From Chitinophagaceae bacterium (GTDB lineage Bacteria > Bacteroidota > Bacteroidia > Chitinophagales > Chitinophagaceae), in assembly GCA_021151685.1 (NCBI GenBank), contig JAGKWS010000054.1, forward strand, positions 1 through 26,562: a stretch of 26,562 bases of DNA, written 5' to 3'. Shown in pieces: positions 14,756-21,858 of this stretch. Within the stretch, counting starts at the first letter, position 1. Each line of letters opens with the position of its first letter. Made by a program: the position numbers and the translations under genes. The notes under the pieces were generated by a model that was not told the origin of the DNA, ran no database searches, and worked only from the letters and a program-made list of their open reading frames with translations.

Positions 14756-15133
14756 ATGGGTCCACAGATACTGGTACCAATTCTCATCTCTATGTCCATT
14801 TGCGCACTCATATTTGGCATAGTGTATACCCGCAACAAAGAAAACATGGCTCTTATAGAGCGTGACATCAATCCGCGTACAGGCTCGCCGCGCCCCGGCT
14901 TTTTGGGCAGTCTTAAATGGGGGCTGCTAATGATGGGTTCCGGATTGGGCATGTTTATTGCCTACTTCATAGACCGCACCACCAGCCATTGGATAGTTGC
15001 TGCTGATGGCACCCGTCACCAGTCGGACAATACGGCTCTGTACTTTGGCTTGATAGCTATAGGTGGTGGTTTGGGGTTGGTAATATCTTATATGTTAGAG
15101 AAAAAACATTGGACCAATACCAACAAACATTAG
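14756..15133 (+). CDS. DUF6249-like small membrane protein
   Basis: A 125-aa protein with three hydrophobic segments (about residues 4-24, 55-73 and 93-112) separated by short polar loops, one with NPRTGSPRPGF. The pattern and sequence resemble the Bacteroidota family DUF6249, for which I know no function. It is divergent from the ECF sigma gene and has a promoter with the same -35/-10 pair and spacing, so it is probably a direct member of that sigma regulon. It may act in the membrane stress or signalling response together with the anti-sigma factor; this last step is inference. An intrinsic terminator follows. Confidence 0.78.
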   Translation: MGPQILVPILISMSICALIFGIVYTRNKENMALIERDINPRTGSPRPGFLGSLKWGLLMMGSGLGMFIAYFIDRTTSHWIVAADGTRHQSDNTALYFGLIAIGGGLGLVISYMLEKKHWTNTNKH

Positions 15134-15204
15134 GTGTGCCGGTAACGTCTTTAAATATACCCTCCATCAGCAAAAAGATAATTTGGTTCCTTGCCCTGTC
15201 CACA

Positions 15205-15240
15205 ATGCCCCACCTTGCTTCATGGTGGGGCATCTTTTTT
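15205..15240 (+). terminator. intrinsic terminator after the DUF6249-like gene
   Basis: A perfect 10-bp stem ATGCCCCACC (15205-15214) with GGTGGGGCAT (15224-15233), a 9-nt loop, then C and six T on the plus strand. It also lies 10 nt beyond the ligA stop codon, but the minus side lacks a U tract. Confidence 0.85.
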
Positions 15241-15249
15241 GTGAGATAG

Positions 15250-17346
15250 TTATATGCCTGCCAGTGTTATAAAATCTTGCTCGGTAAGTATGTTTACTGT
15301 GCCCAGTTTCTTGGCTTTTTCCAGCTTCGAGCCTGCATCTTCGCCCACTACAAGGTAGTGGAGCTTGCTGCTTACGCCACTTAATATGCTACCGCCACGT
15401 GCCTCTACCAGGGCTTCGGCATCGCTGCGCTTCAGTTGGCTGAGTGTACCGGTAAACAGGAACGACTTACCAGCCAGTGTGCCATCTGTAGCATTCTGGC
15501 TTTTGTGTTCGTTGGTCAGGTTCACGCCGGCCGCTTCCAGCTTGGCTATCATATCTCTGTTTTGCGGGCGGGCAAAGAAGTCGGCTACAGAGGTGGCTAC
15601 TTTGGGGCCCACATCTTGCAGGGTTGCCAGTTTTTCTACGTTCCAGTCATAAAAATCGCTGATGTGTGTAACGGCCGATGCCAGTGTTTTGGCGGTTGTC
15701 TCGCCTACATACCTGATACCCAAGCCGAAAATAACCCTGTTGAGTGGTTGTTTTTTAGAGTTGTCTATGGCCTGTTGCAGGTTGGTGACCGATTTTTCGC
15801 CAAAGCCTTCCATTTTTCGTACCTCGTCCCAGTTGATGTGGTAGATGCCCGGAATATCGGGCAGCAGGCCACGGTCGTGAAACTTCTGCACGTTAGAGCT
15901 ACCAAGGCTGCGAATGTCCATAGCATCTTTGCTGGCAAAGTGTATGATGCGCTCTACTACCTGTACCGGGCATGTGGCATTGATGCAACGCCAGGCAGCT
16001 TCGTCCTGTTGTTTTTCCAGTTGACTGTTGCAAGCGGGGCATTCGGTTGGGAATACAATCATTTCTTCGGTACCGGTACGCAGTTCGGTCAGTGGTTTCA
16101 CAATGTAGGGAATTACATCGCCGGCTCGTTCTACCAGCACGGTATCGCCAATGCGCAGGTCTTTTTCGCGTATTACATCTTCGTTAAAGAGCGATATGGA
16201 AGTAACCGTAACGCCACCAATGGGTACAGGGTCTATTTTGGCTACCGGTGTTACCGAGCCTACACGGCCCACTTGAAACTCTACCCGGCGCAGCTTGCTG
16301 GTGGCTTGCCTTGCTTTGAATTTGTAGGCTACAGCCCAGCGTGGGTGGTGCGATGTCATGCCCATTTGTTCTTGCAGGGCAAAGTCATTTACCTTTATCA
16401 CCAGCCCATCTACCTCGAAGGGCAGGTCGTCGCGGCGGCCCTCAAATTCGGCGCAGTAAGCTATTACATCGTCTATATGGGTACACACCTTCATATCGGG
16501 TGCGGGCGATGGGTAGCCCATGTCGTACAGCCATTTCAGCGAGTCGTAGTGGGTATTTAGTACCGATGGTTTGGTGGCACCCGGTAGCAGGGTGTAGTCG
16601 CTTATGCTGTACAGAATGGCGTTGAGCCCACGTTTGCGCACCTCGGCAGGGTCCAGAATGCGTAGTGTGCCCGATGCGGCATTGCGTGGGTTGGCCAATG
16701 GCTCCAGGCCGCCTTCTATGCGTTTGCGGTTATATTCTTCAAATACTTTTTTATGTATCACTATTTCGCCGCGTATCTCTATTTGCTTCACACCATAGGC
16801 AGCCAGCGTGGCCGATAGGGGGATGGCGCGTATCTGGCGCACATTGATGGTTACATCTTCGCCCATTACACCATCGCCACGGGTGGCACCACGGCTCAGG
16901 TGGTCGTCGTCGTATATGACCGATACACTGGCCCCATCGTACTTGGGTTCTATGCAGTAGGTAATGCTATCGGTACCGGCCAGTTCGCGACATCTGCGGT
17001 CCCAGTCGCGCAGGTCTTCGGCATTATAGGTATTGTCCAGACTGAGCATGGGTACCAGATGCCTCACTGCCGGAAAGCGTTCGCTAAGGCCATTGGCTAC
17101 GCGCTGTGTGGGCGAGTCGGGTGTAACCCAATTGGGGTTTTGTGCTTCTAAGTCCTTTAAATGCTTGAATAGTGTATCGTACTCATAGTCTGAAAGCACC
17201 GGGTTGCTGTGTATGTAGTACTTCCAGTCGGCATACCTTATCGCCTCGCGTAGCTGTTCGGCCACATCGGCGGTTGGGGCTATGGAGTTATTTATCAGGG
17301 CTTTTGCCTGTTCGTAAAGGCGTTTTTCGTCGTTGGGCAGATACAT
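15250..17346 (-). CDS. ligA: NAD-dependent DNA ligase
   Basis: A 698-aa replicative ligase that seals nicks using NAD+. Domains in order: Ia (NAD-binding, with DYEYDTLFKHLKDLE and LSLDNTYNAEDL), the adenylation domain with the active Lys135 in EPKYDGAS, the OB fold (RVGSVTPVAKIDPV, GDTVLVERAGDVIPYI), a four-Cys zinc finger (CPAC, then CINATC, about 410-435), helix-hairpin-helix repeats (MEGFGEKSVTNLQQAI, FGLGIRYVGETTAKTLA) and a C-terminal BRCT domain (GKSFLFTGTLSQLKRSDAEA). The length is slightly above the typical 670. All key residues are present. It is transcribed alone, with a small hairpin upstream. Confidence 0.98.
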   Translation of the reverse strand: MYLPNDEKRLYEQAKALINNSIAPTADVAEQLREAIRYADWKYYIHSNPVLSDYEYDTLFKHLKDLEAQNPNWVTPDSPTQRVANGLSERFPAVRHLVPMLSLDNTYNAEDLRDWDRRCRELAGTDSITYCIEPKYDGASVSVIYDDDHLSRGATRGDGVMGEDVTINVRQIRAIPLSATLAAYGVKQIEIRGEIVIHKKVFEEYNRKRIEGGLEPLANPRNAASGTLRILDPAEVRKRGLNAILYSISDYTLLPGATKPSVLNTHYDSLKWLYDMGYPSPAPDMKVCTHIDDVIAYCAEFEGRRDDLPFEVDGLVIKVNDFALQEQMGMTSHHPRWAVAYKFKARQATSKLRRVEFQVGRVGSVTPVAKIDPVPIGGVTVTSISLFNEDVIREKDLRIGDTVLVERAGDVIPYIVKPLTELRTGTEEMIVFPTECPACNSQLEKQQDEAAWRCINATCPVQVVERIIHFASKDAMDIRSLGSSNVQKFHDRGLLPDIPGIYHINWDEVRKMEGFGEKSVTNLQQAIDNSKKQPLNRVIFGLGIRYVGETTAKTLASAVTHISDFYDWNVEKLATLQDVGPKVATSVADFFARPQNRDMIAKLEAAGVNLTNEHKSQNATDGTLAGKSFLFTGTLSQLKRSDAEALVEARGGSILSGVSSKLHYLVVGEDAGSKLEKAKKLGTVNILTEQDFITLAGI

Positions 17347-17731
17347 GGGTACAAAGTAAAAGGATTTTTGCTTGTGTTGAATGGCTCTAATTCAGTGCGG
17401 GTTTAGAGCCGGTTTAAAATTTATTCATTGCCTTTCCTATGGTTGTTTTTTGCTGCTACTTCGTTACATTTTTCGCCATAGGAAGGGCTATGGCGGCAAC
17501 ATGTGCCTCGTTTCGCTCGAAAAGCAACTTTCATACTATACACAAGCAATATATCTTAAGCAGGCTCTTAATTTTATTCAATGTAGTTCTTTTGGTTATT
17601 TTTGGTCATAACGTTGCTTTTCTTCTACTATGGAGTAAGTGTATGAACTGTACAGACATGATTAAAACAACATTCAATTAAAAGTTGTATGTGTAACATG
17701 TTTAAATGCAATGCTATCTAAATCATATTCT
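17347..17731. other. 385-nt divergent intergenic region between ligA and the hydrolase
   Basis: No gene is supported; the short open frames here lack any recognisable content. An 8-bp hairpin (GGCTCTAA at 17383-17390 with TTAGAGCC at 17403-17410) lies 37 nt upstream of the ligA ATG. A weak promoter-like pair TTG-N19-TACATTTT lies near 17444-17475 on the plus strand. Confidence 0.5.
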
Positions 17732-18700
17732 ATGAGACTGCTTCAAATACTTTTGTTTTTATTGTGGGGTGTTATTGCCAGGGGGGCTACCGGTGGAGGG
17801 GAGCCTTTGCCGAATGTAGATACTGTAATAAAAATTGAAGCACACCCCGAATTGGGTTTCAATTTTCCTTATTATTTGAGAATACCCAAGGGTGTCAGCT
17901 ACACTTCTACTACATATTTGCTGGTAGAAACCAATAATTCGGGCAACAACGACACTTTTGCTCATCATGAAAAAGAAACATATAAGGAGATTATTAAATA
18001 CTCATTGGGCAGTAGTCTCTGCGAGCAACTGAAAGTTCCATTTTTAATGCCTGTATTTCCCCGCCCGGCTACAGAATGGCAGCTATATACACATGCATAC
18101 GACAAAGATGTAGCACACATAAAAAAAGGGCCAATGAAGCGGCTTGATTTGCAACTTATAGCTATGTGTACCCATGCAAGAGGTATTTTGAAGGGGTATG
18201 GCATCTCTGCCGCCGAAAAGATATTGATGAACGGTTTTTCGGCATCGGGCACTTTTGCCAACAGGTTTACCGCTATTCACCCCAACAAAGTTGCTGCGGT
18301 GGCCTGTGGTGGAATAAATGGTATAGTAATATTGCCCATTGATGTACTAAACGGCAAGAAGCTGGCTTACCCAATTGGCACTTCGGATATTAAGCAGACT
18401 TTTGGTAAAACATTTGATGCTGCACAATATAGGGCAGTTCCCCAATTTATATACATGGGGGCATTGGATGATAATGATGCTGTGGTGTATGATGATGCCT
18501 ACAGCAAAGCCGAGCGTACACTTGTATTTAAGCAACTTTCACAAAAAATGTTGCCGGATAGGTTCTCTAAATGCGAAGAAGTGTACAAGGAAAATAGGGC
18601 TAATGCTGTATTTAAGACATACCCCAATATAGGGCACCGTACAGATCGTTTGATATTTTCGGAGGTATATGCTTTTTTCAAAAAGATTATGGAGGAGTAA
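17732..18700 (+). CDS. secreted alpha/beta-hydrolase-like protein
   Basis: A 322-aa protein with a signal peptide (MRLLQILLFLLWGVIARGA) and an alpha/beta-hydrolase layout. The nucleophile elbow reads GFSASG (168-173, likely Ser170) after a strand AEKILMN; an acid loop GALDDND is near residue 247, and a C-terminal NIGHR offers His302. These positions fit a Ser-Asp-His triad like that of PHB-depolymerase or esterase-type enzymes. The substrate cannot be told. The ATG at 17732 is preferred to 17711 because it begins the signal peptide. It stands alone, with a terminator immediately downstream. Confidence 0.78.
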   Translation: MRLLQILLFLLWGVIARGATGGGEPLPNVDTVIKIEAHPELGFNFPYYLRIPKGVSYTSTTYLLVETNNSGNNDTFAHHEKETYKEIIKYSLGSSLCEQLKVPFLMPVFPRPATEWQLYTHAYDKDVAHIKKGPMKRLDLQLIAMCTHARGILKGYGISAAEKILMNGFSASGTFANRFTAIHPNKVAAVACGGINGIVILPIDVLNGKKLAYPIGTSDIKQTFGKTFDAAQYRAVPQFIYMGALDDNDAVVYDDAYSKAERTLVFKQLSQKMLPDRFSKCEEVYKENRANAVFKTYPNIGHRTDRLIFSEVYAFFKKIMEE

Positions 18701-18710
18701 GGGGGTGTAA

Positions 18711-18740
18711 AAAAAGCCTCACATTTTTGCAAGGCTTTTT
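18711..18740 (+). terminator. intrinsic terminator after the hydrolase gene
   Basis: Stem AAAAAGCCT (18711-18719) with AGGCTTTTT (18732-18740), a 12-nt loop and a terminal T run. It starts 10 nt after the stop codon. Confidence 0.82.
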
Positions 18741-18757
18741 GTGGGGGTTAAGGGACC

Positions 18758-18793
18758 CTTTCGAACTATTTTGTGGAAGATATGAGGGCGATT
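18758..18793. repeat. imperfect direct repeat, left copy (flanks the toxin-antitoxin module)
   Basis: A 36-bp segment starting CTTTCGAACTATTTT and ending GGCGATT. It recurs at 19431-19466 with about five mismatches. The -33 box of the antitoxin promoter begins at its right edge. Confidence 0.8.
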
Positions 18794-18822
18794 GACCATT
18801 TCCCTACAAATACTTAACTTTG
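18792..18822 (+). promoter_or_regulatory. promoter of the antitoxin-toxin unit
   Basis: TTG at 18792-18794, a 20-nt spacer, TAACTTTG at 18815-18822: a full match to the Bacteroidota -33/-7 pattern. The leader to the ATG at 18848 would be about 20 nt. Confidence 0.6.
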
Positions 18823-18847
18823 TTAGAGGATTAAAGCGCCCAGATAA

Positions 18848-19057
18848 ATGAGTACGATTGTGATAAATGTTGATGATAAGTCTTCAGCAAAATTATTTCT
18901 TGATTTGGCGAAAAAATTGCGTTTCAAAGCTAGGATACTAACCGATCAGCAAAAGGAGGATTGGGCATTGTTGGCTATGATGGAATCCAGAGATAAAGAG
19001 CCAGTTCTGCCTGTCGAAAGCGCACTTGATATTTTAAGCAGGATAAAATCGAAATAG
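18848..19057 (+). CDS. small antitoxin-like protein
   Basis: A 69-aa protein. It begins with a short beta strand (MSTIVINVDDKSSAKLFLDL), then an alpha-helical region with a charged middle and a C-terminal tail (LPVESALDILSRIKSK), a plan common in antitoxins of RelE-type pairs and DUF2683-like proteins. The strongest evidence is position: the stop at 19057 is three nt before the ATG of a RelE/ParE-type toxin frame, the usual antitoxin-first order, and a good promoter lies upstream. The toxin is frameshifted, so the antitoxin may be a survivor of a decaying module. Confidence 0.72.
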   Translation: MSTIVINVDDKSSAKLFLDLAKKLRFKARILTDQQKEDWALLAMMESRDKEPVLPVESALDILSRIKSK

Positions 19058-19060
19058 TCC

Positions 19061-19326
19061 ATGCTTGTTGTCTCCACACCTTCCTTTAATAAAGACATCA
19101 GCAAGATAAAAGATAAAACTCTTGCCTCCCGAATTGAACAATCATCTTAAAGATTCAGTTGGCTGAAAACATTTCAGAGATTAGCAGTTTGAAAACAATG
19201 TCTGGGGCGGAAAATGCCTATCGTATCAGAATTGGAGATTACCGTTTGGGTTTTACGATGTCAGACAATACGGTACGATTAGTTATCTTTGCATACCGAA
19301 AAGACATTTATCGTTATTTTCCTTAG
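19061..19326 (+). pseudogene. frameshifted RelE/ParE-type toxin gene
   Basis: From the ATG at 19061 the frame reads MLVVSTPSFNKDISKIKDKT then LASRIEQSS and a stop at 19148-19150. The neighbouring frame, entered at about 19144, continues ILKIQLAENISEISSLKTMS, GAENAYRIRIGDYRLGFTM, RLVIFAYRKDIYRYFP and stops at 19324-19326. Joined by one inserted base, the product would be about 88 aa with the RelE-family core YRIRIGDYRLGF and the C-terminal RKDIYRYFP. The lesion fits a single-base deletion near 19144; a sequencing error or programmed frameshift is not excluded. These toxins cut mRNA at the ribosome or poison gyrase; the frame here would be inactive unless recoded. Confidence 0.82.
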
Positions 19327-19379
19327 GTGCTGTTCGTTAGAAAACAGGATTGCAACCCCGAGGGGACTTTTTGAACGAC

Positions 19380-19404
19380 AAAACCCGCGTATGGCGCGGG
19401 TTTT
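19380..19404. terminator. hairpin after the toxin remnant
   Basis: A 10-bp stem AAAACCCGCG (19380-19389) with CGCGGGTTTT (19395-19404) and a 5-nt loop, able to act on either strand. On the minus strand it would follow a tRNA-3'-end-like fragment at about 19408-19440. Confidence 0.7.
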
Positions 19405-19430
19405 ACATTTCAGCGGAGGGAAGGGGACAA

Positions 19431-19466
19431 CTTTCGAACTATTTTATGGAGGATATATTGGCGATT
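19431..19466. repeat. imperfect direct repeat, right copy
   Basis: Right-hand partner of 18758-18793 (31 of 36 bases equal by my count), so the antitoxin-toxin pair lies between the two copies. The stretch just before it (AGCGGAGGGAAGGGGAC) resembles the 3' end of a tRNA-Ser gene read on the opposite strand. Confidence 0.75.
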
Positions 19467-19499
19467 CTGTATTTCAAATAAAGTAGAAACAACAATGCC

Positions 19500-20411
19500 T
19501 TAAAAAAATTGTAGGAATGTTGTTCCGAATTTGACTGTTATCATACCCCCATATTCAATTTTATTAAAATCATCTGTTCCAGCAGTTCGGATACTAAAAA
19601 ATGGTGTAATACCAATCTTTATATTAGAATTGTCCTTTATCAACGGGTAGAAGAAAATCCAACTTTCCAGTCTCAATCTATTTAGATTATTAAAAGGGTC
19701 ATTTGTATTTTTCTTGCCGGTGAAATCATAATATAACGTTGGCGAATAACTGAAACTTCCTTTACCAGAATAAATTTGCAGCGAAAACGCAGGCGAAAAT
19801 GTCGGTTTAGCACTTGGTCCATCTATAGCCATATTTGTTGTTGTGACAACTCCATTACCATTAGGAAGATTTACGACTCCAACTTCGGTGGCTGCTTTCC
19901 AGTCATAAGAATATCTGAGTCTTATTTGTGGAGAAAACTGTTTAGCGTAAGCGGCACCTTTTGTATAAAACCCAATACATTTTAATTCAAAGGCGTACGA
20001 GCTTTCCGTACTTTTGAACTCGTTAGTTTTTGTTCCTGTTGGATAATATTTAAATTCACTTGAACCATATTCAAATTGTCCATTTATTGATTTCCTTGAA
20101 ATTTTCCCACTTGTTTTAGTATTGTCTTTCGTATATTGAATGGTAAGGATGCCTCTCCATGTTGATGAAAATCTGTCGATTTGTAAAACGTTATCCGATT
20201 TTGTTGTCAATGGCATTCTTATAGTTGGCCTTACAAAAAAAGTATTTCCTTTTTCAATCTTCTCCCTGTTTAACTCAGGTCCAGCTTCTATTTGTCCATC
20301 TTTTATAGATGTCGTTCCATTCATAAACGGTAAAACTTTGTATTTCGCCTCTTGTGCGAATCCCCATAGGGGAGAAAGTAGTAAGGCACTATAAAGTAAT
20401 ATCTGTCTCAT
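19500..20411 (-). CDS. secreted beta-rich protein, outer-membrane-barrel-like
   Basis: A 303-aa protein with a signal peptide (MRQILLYSALLLSPLWGFAQ, cleavage about residue 20). The mature part alternates polar and aromatic residues in many short strands (GRISRKSI-like stretches, FEYGSSEFKYY, QIRLRYSYDWKAATEVGVVN, FSYSPTLYYDFTG) and ends with a hydrophobic strand closing in Phe (FGTTFLQFF), a mark of outer-membrane beta-barrels. No named family is recognised. It overlaps the upstream 104-aa gene by 23 nt, so the two are probably translated in a coupled way. The gene is AT-rich by eye compared with its surroundings, suggesting acquired DNA. Confidence 0.72.
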   Translation of the reverse strand: MRQILLYSALLLSPLWGFAQEAKYKVLPFMNGTTSIKDGQIEAGPELNREKIEKGNTFFVRPTIRMPLTTKSDNVLQIDRFSSTWRGILTIQYTKDNTKTSGKISRKSINGQFEYGSSEFKYYPTGTKTNEFKSTESSYAFELKCIGFYTKGAAYAKQFSPQIRLRYSYDWKAATEVGVVNLPNGNGVVTTTNMAIDGPSAKPTFSPAFSLQIYSGKGSFSYSPTLYYDFTGKKNTNDPFNNLNRLRLESWIFFYPLIKDNSNIKIGITPFFSIRTAGTDDFNKIEYGGMITVKFGTTFLQFF

Positions 20412-20703
20412 AATATCCTCCGTGTAGCTTTAAAGTTAAACTTTGATCATCGGCTGTTCCGGGTAAGTCAATTCCTAATTTGAAGGAAGCACTGTCAATT
20501 CCGACCACCCTGATTTTAACCTGCACCTGTGCATCAGGTATTTTACCTGACCAAGTCCTTTTTTTAGTACCATCTGATTGGATCACCTTAACCCCGTTGA
20601 TAAAAGCATAGAACATAGTAAGCCCCCCGGCAATGGGTTCGAGTGTCAGTGTAAAGTCTCTAGTGGCTTCTATTGACAGTGATATTTTTTTCCTTTTAGC
20701 CAT
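20389..20703 (-). CDS. 104-aa hypothetical protein coupled to the barrel-like protein
   Basis: No signal peptide and no membrane segment. The N-terminus is basic (MAKRKKISLSIEATRDFTLT) and the remainder reads as a beta-sandwich with regularly spaced strands (GLTMFYAFINGVKVIQSDG, AQVQVKIRVVGIDSASFKLG, DDQSLTLKLHGGYYETDITL). No catalytic motif and no known family are apparent. Its last 23 nt overlap the start of the exported barrel-like protein, so the two form a bicistronic unit with a possible promoter at 20727-20734. The role is unknown. Confidence 0.65.
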   Translation of the reverse strand: MAKRKKISLSIEATRDFTLTLEPIAGGLTMFYAFINGVKVIQSDGTKKRTWSGKIPDAQVQVKIRVVGIDSASFKLGIDLPGTADDQSLTLKLHGGYYETDITL

Positions 20704-20726
20704 ATCTTTTATTGTTTTGATTGTAT

Positions 20727-20734
20727 CAAAAATA
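20727..20734 (-). promoter_or_regulatory. putative -7 box of the two-gene unit
   Basis: Minus-strand TATTTTTG matches TAnnTTTG, with a partial GTTT 20 nt upstream and a leader of about 17 nt to the ATG at 20703. Confidence 0.35.
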
Positions 20735-20832
20735 CAGTCGATTTTCGGGCAAATAAACGTGAAAAATACGGTTTTTTATCTAAGTGATATTTTTATATTG
20801 TAGCTTGAAAATTAAGAGGAAGGAGACTCTTC

Positions 20833-20871
20833 GAACAACATAACCCGCGCTATGCGCGGGTTATGTTGTTC
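20833..20871. terminator. 18-bp perfect hairpin with 3-nt loop
   Basis: GAACAACATAACCCGCGC (20833-20850) pairs fully with 20854-20871 around TAT. The AACCCGCG core and the preceding GGAGACTCTTCGAAC resemble the region before and within the hairpin at 19380-19404, so the two are related repeats. It adjoins the tRNA-like element and looks like that element's minus-strand terminator. Confidence 0.7.
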
Positions 20872-20944
20872 TGCGGGCTGTAAGAGACTCGAACCTGTCT
20901 CGGCTGAGCCGAGATAGTAACAGGGCGGTATTCTAATCTCCCGC
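20872..20944 (-). pseudogene. degenerate tRNA-like element
   Basis: On the minus strand these 73 nt begin GCGGG and end CCCGCA, so five acceptor pairs and a discriminator A are kept. Inside are AGAATACCGCCCTGTTAC, wording typical of a tRNA anticodon 5' half, and GGTTCGAGTC, typical of a T arm. The anticodon and T stems do not close properly, the D arm is mostly missing, and an unrelated 7-bp hairpin (TCTCGGC/GCCGAGA) occupies the middle. It is best read as a tRNA fossil or composite; not functional. Confidence 0.45.
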
Positions 20945-21084
20945 TTGCGATAAAACAAAAAAGCTCCATGTCATTGTAAAGCTTTCTGCGGACGGGACAG
21001 GGCCCGAATCCAATTTCGATAGCCGATTTGGTTTGCCATTGTTTGTATGTGGCTAACTGGTAGGCACAGATGATACTACTACAC

Positions 21085-21092
21085 TATCTTTG
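21085..21092 (+). promoter_or_regulatory. putative -7 box of the SDR gene
   Basis: TATCTTTG, a full TAnnTTTG match, with about 26 nt of leader before the ATG at 21125. No good -33 box. Confidence 0.35.
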
Positions 21093-21124
21093 CCCTTGGC
21101 TACACAACGGCATCTTATTGGTTT

Positions 21125-21817
21125 ATGAATATAGTTATTACTGGGGCGGGTAGGGGAATAGGTTATGAAACGGCATTGTTGCTGGCAGCAGATGCCAACA
21201 ATAGGGTAATAGCACTGTCGAGAAATGCTGATGCATTGGCGGCACTACAGCAACATGCCCCCAATGGCAATGTAGATGTGTATGTGTGCGACCTTGTTGC
21301 TGCTACAGTGCCAGAGATTGCGGACTTGCTGGGTACGTATGGTACTATAGACATTCTGATAAACAATGCAGGCCTACTGGTAAATAGTAGTTTTGCTGAT
21401 TCTACACCTGCCGAATGGCAGCGGATGTGGGATACCAATGTGATGGGGGTGGTAAAGATGGTGCAGGCTGTACTGCCATTGATGCGTGGTGCCAGCCAAC
21501 CGCATATAGTAAATATTGGTAGTATGGGGGGCTTTCAGGGTACGGCCAAGTTTCCGGGTTTGGCGGCATATAGTGCCAGTAAGGCAGCAGTGGCCAACCT
21601 TACCGAATGCCTTGCCGAAGAGCTGAAAGACCAAAACATAAAAGTAAACTGTCTGGCACTGGGTGCGGTAAATACCGAGATGCTGCATGAGGCATTCCCC
21701 GGTTATGTGGCACCGGTATCGGCTACCGATATGGCACGATACATAGCATCTTTTGCCGTTGCTGGCCATTATGTGATGAACGGGAAAATAATACCGGTGT
21801 CTATCAGCACACCATAA
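21125..21817 (+). CDS. SDR family oxidoreductase
   Basis: A 230-aa short-chain dehydrogenase/reductase, an NAD(P)H-dependent Rossmann-fold enzyme. The cofactor motif TGAGRGIG is at residues 6-13, NNAG at 80-83, and the catalytic residues Ser133 (VNIGSMGG), Tyr149 and Lys153 (YSASK) are in place. Arg10 in the glycine motif and Arg33 after strand 2 (ALSRN) suggest NADPH preference. The length is at the short end of classical SDRs. The substrate is not predictable. It is a single gene followed by a terminator. Confidence 0.93.
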   Translation: MNIVITGAGRGIGYETALLLAADANNRVIALSRNADALAALQQHAPNGNVDVYVCDLVAATVPEIADLLGTYGTIDILINNAGLLVNSSFADSTPAEWQRMWDTNVMGVVKMVQAVLPLMRGASQPHIVNIGSMGGFQGTAKFPGLAAYSASKAAVANLTECLAEELKDQNIKVNCLALGAVNTEMLHEAFPGYVAPVSATDMARYIASFAVAGHYVMNGKIIPVSISTP

Positions 21818-21830
21818 ACATTATAAAGAA

Positions 21831-21858
21831 TAAAAGCCACCATTGCTGGTGGCTTTTA
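21831..21858 (+). terminator. intrinsic terminator after the SDR gene
   Basis: An 11-bp stem TAAAAGCCACC (21831-21841) with GGTGGCTTTTA (21848-21858) and a 6-nt loop, 13 nt after the stop codon. Confidence 0.85.

Larger units (their letters stand above)
20704..21124. other. 421-nt intergenic region with hairpins and tRNA-like fragments
   Basis: No protein gene. It contains, left to right, the -7 box at 20727, an 18-bp perfect hairpin at 20833-20871, a tRNA-like element at 20872-20944, a short terminator-like hairpin near 20961-20985, another tRNA-3'-end-like piece at about 20987-21012, and the SDR -7 box at 21085-21092. Confidence 0.55.

Noticed and set aside
15436..16560. Long open frame (374 codons) antisense to ligA
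   Set aside because: It lies wholly inside a complete, well-conserved ligase gene, and its translation has no recognisable motif. It is a by-product of ligA codon use.
17439..17681. 80-codon open frame in the ligA-hydrolase gap
   Set aside because: Hydrophobic but without start context or family resemblance; probably chance in AT-rich DNA.
20880..21012. Intact tRNA genes
   Set aside because: T-arm and acceptor fragments are visible, but no complete cloverleaf with a closed anticodon stem can be drawn.
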